From CAYOBW01 sp964402115 (lineage in GTDB: Bacteria; Verrucomicrobiota; Kiritimatiellia; UBA8416; CAYOBW01), in contig CAYOBW010000171.1 in assembly GCA_964402115.1 (NCBI GenBank), positions 1 to 15,165 of the forward strand: DNA of 15,165 nt, given 5' to 3'. The first letter of the stretch is position 1. The number at the start of each line of letters is the position of its first letter. Under the pieces are notes generated by a model. The model saw nothing but the letters and a program-made list of their open reading frames with translations, ran no database searches and was not told where the DNA came from. The position numbers were made by a program, and so were the translations under genes. Of this stretch, positions 15,025 to 15,165 are shown in pieces.

Positions 15025-15165
15025 CCTGACGGGGGATTTGCTGGCGGCGGTTATGGCGGCGCCGGCGGAGCGGAAGGAAGCGGCGCTGCGAATGCTGAGG
15101 GGGGAGGCCGTGGCGCCGGCGAAGCGGGAAACGGAGCCGTTCCTGGCGCTGAACGAGTGCGCGCG
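15017..15165 (+). CDS. 5' part of a small protein, possible AlpA/excisionase-type HTH (cut by the window edge)
   Basis: Forty-nine codons are visible from ATG 15017 to the right edge, without a stop. The first ~37 residues are an Ala/Glu/Arg-rich helix-forming lead (LAAVMAAPAERKEAALRML). The last visible residues, EPFLALNECAR, match the usual entry to a MerR/AlpA-like helix-turn-helix (EPLLTxKExA followed by RLGVS). Such proteins act as excisionases or small regulators in integrated elements. The rest of the domain lies outside the window, so this is a weak call. The start codon overlaps the end of the 69-aa gene by 8 nt, which indicates translational coupling. Confidence 0.55.
   Translation, partial: MNDLTGDLLAAVMAAPAERKEAALRMLRGEAVAPAKRETEPFLALNECA

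Overview
The window is GC-rich bacterial DNA, best explained by a member of the PVC superphylum, probably Verrucomicrobiota or Kiritimatiellota. The main clue is a 2001-residue secreted protein with three NLGQLK motifs, Asp-rich DxDxDG calcium-type loops, chitobiase-C-like modules, a CotH kinase-like domain and a lamin-tail domain. As I recall, this combination is typical of that group. The assignment is inference; there is no rRNA or other marker gene here.

Left part (1-8558, + strand): a tightly packed operon for exported proteins. It runs from the 3' end of an unidentified CDS (to 278), to a 160-aa exported coiled-coil protein (292-774), the 2001-aa CotH/lamin-tail/alpha-beta-hydrolase protein (771-6776), a 156-aa lipoprotein-like beta-sandwich protein (6745-7215) and a 448-aa secreted protein with a C-terminal Ig-like domain (7212-8558). 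Neighbours overlap by 4, 32 and 4 nt, or sit 13 nt apart with a good Shine-Dalgarno. They are therefore probably made together, for the cell envelope or outside the cell.

Middle (8559-9067): non-coding, holding only the first ~38 codons of a REP-associated (Y1/IS200-like) transposase. The remnant lies behind a perfect 14-bp palindrome that spans its start codon.

Middle right (9068-12466, - strand): a complete 998-aa MmeI-like single-chain restriction-modification enzyme with an intact D-X9-ExK nuclease motif, a DPACGSGN SAM motif and an NPPF N6-adenine methyltransferase motif. It is followed by a start-stop-overlapping 35-codon ORF and a ~110-aa unknown protein in another frame. Three stretches of the enzyme gene look like intergenic-type repeats carried in frame.

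Right (12467-15165, + strand): a 384-bp divergent intergenic region leads to a 569-aa protein with a near-canonical Nudix box and a winged-helix-like C-terminus, closed by a strong 12-bp-stem terminator. Next come a TCCACG repeat cluster phased at ~10 bp, a 69-aa protein with a GKYRG-type motif, and the start of a second small protein that reads like the entry to an AlpA/excisionase-type HTH. The right half (transposase remnant, R-M enzyme, Nudix/wHTH protein, small DNA-related ORFs) looks like an accessory or defence region next to a chromosomal secreted-protein operon. The best candidates for something undescribed are the divergent Nudix-wHTH/MmeI-like pair and the CotH-lamin tail-hydrolase fusion operon.
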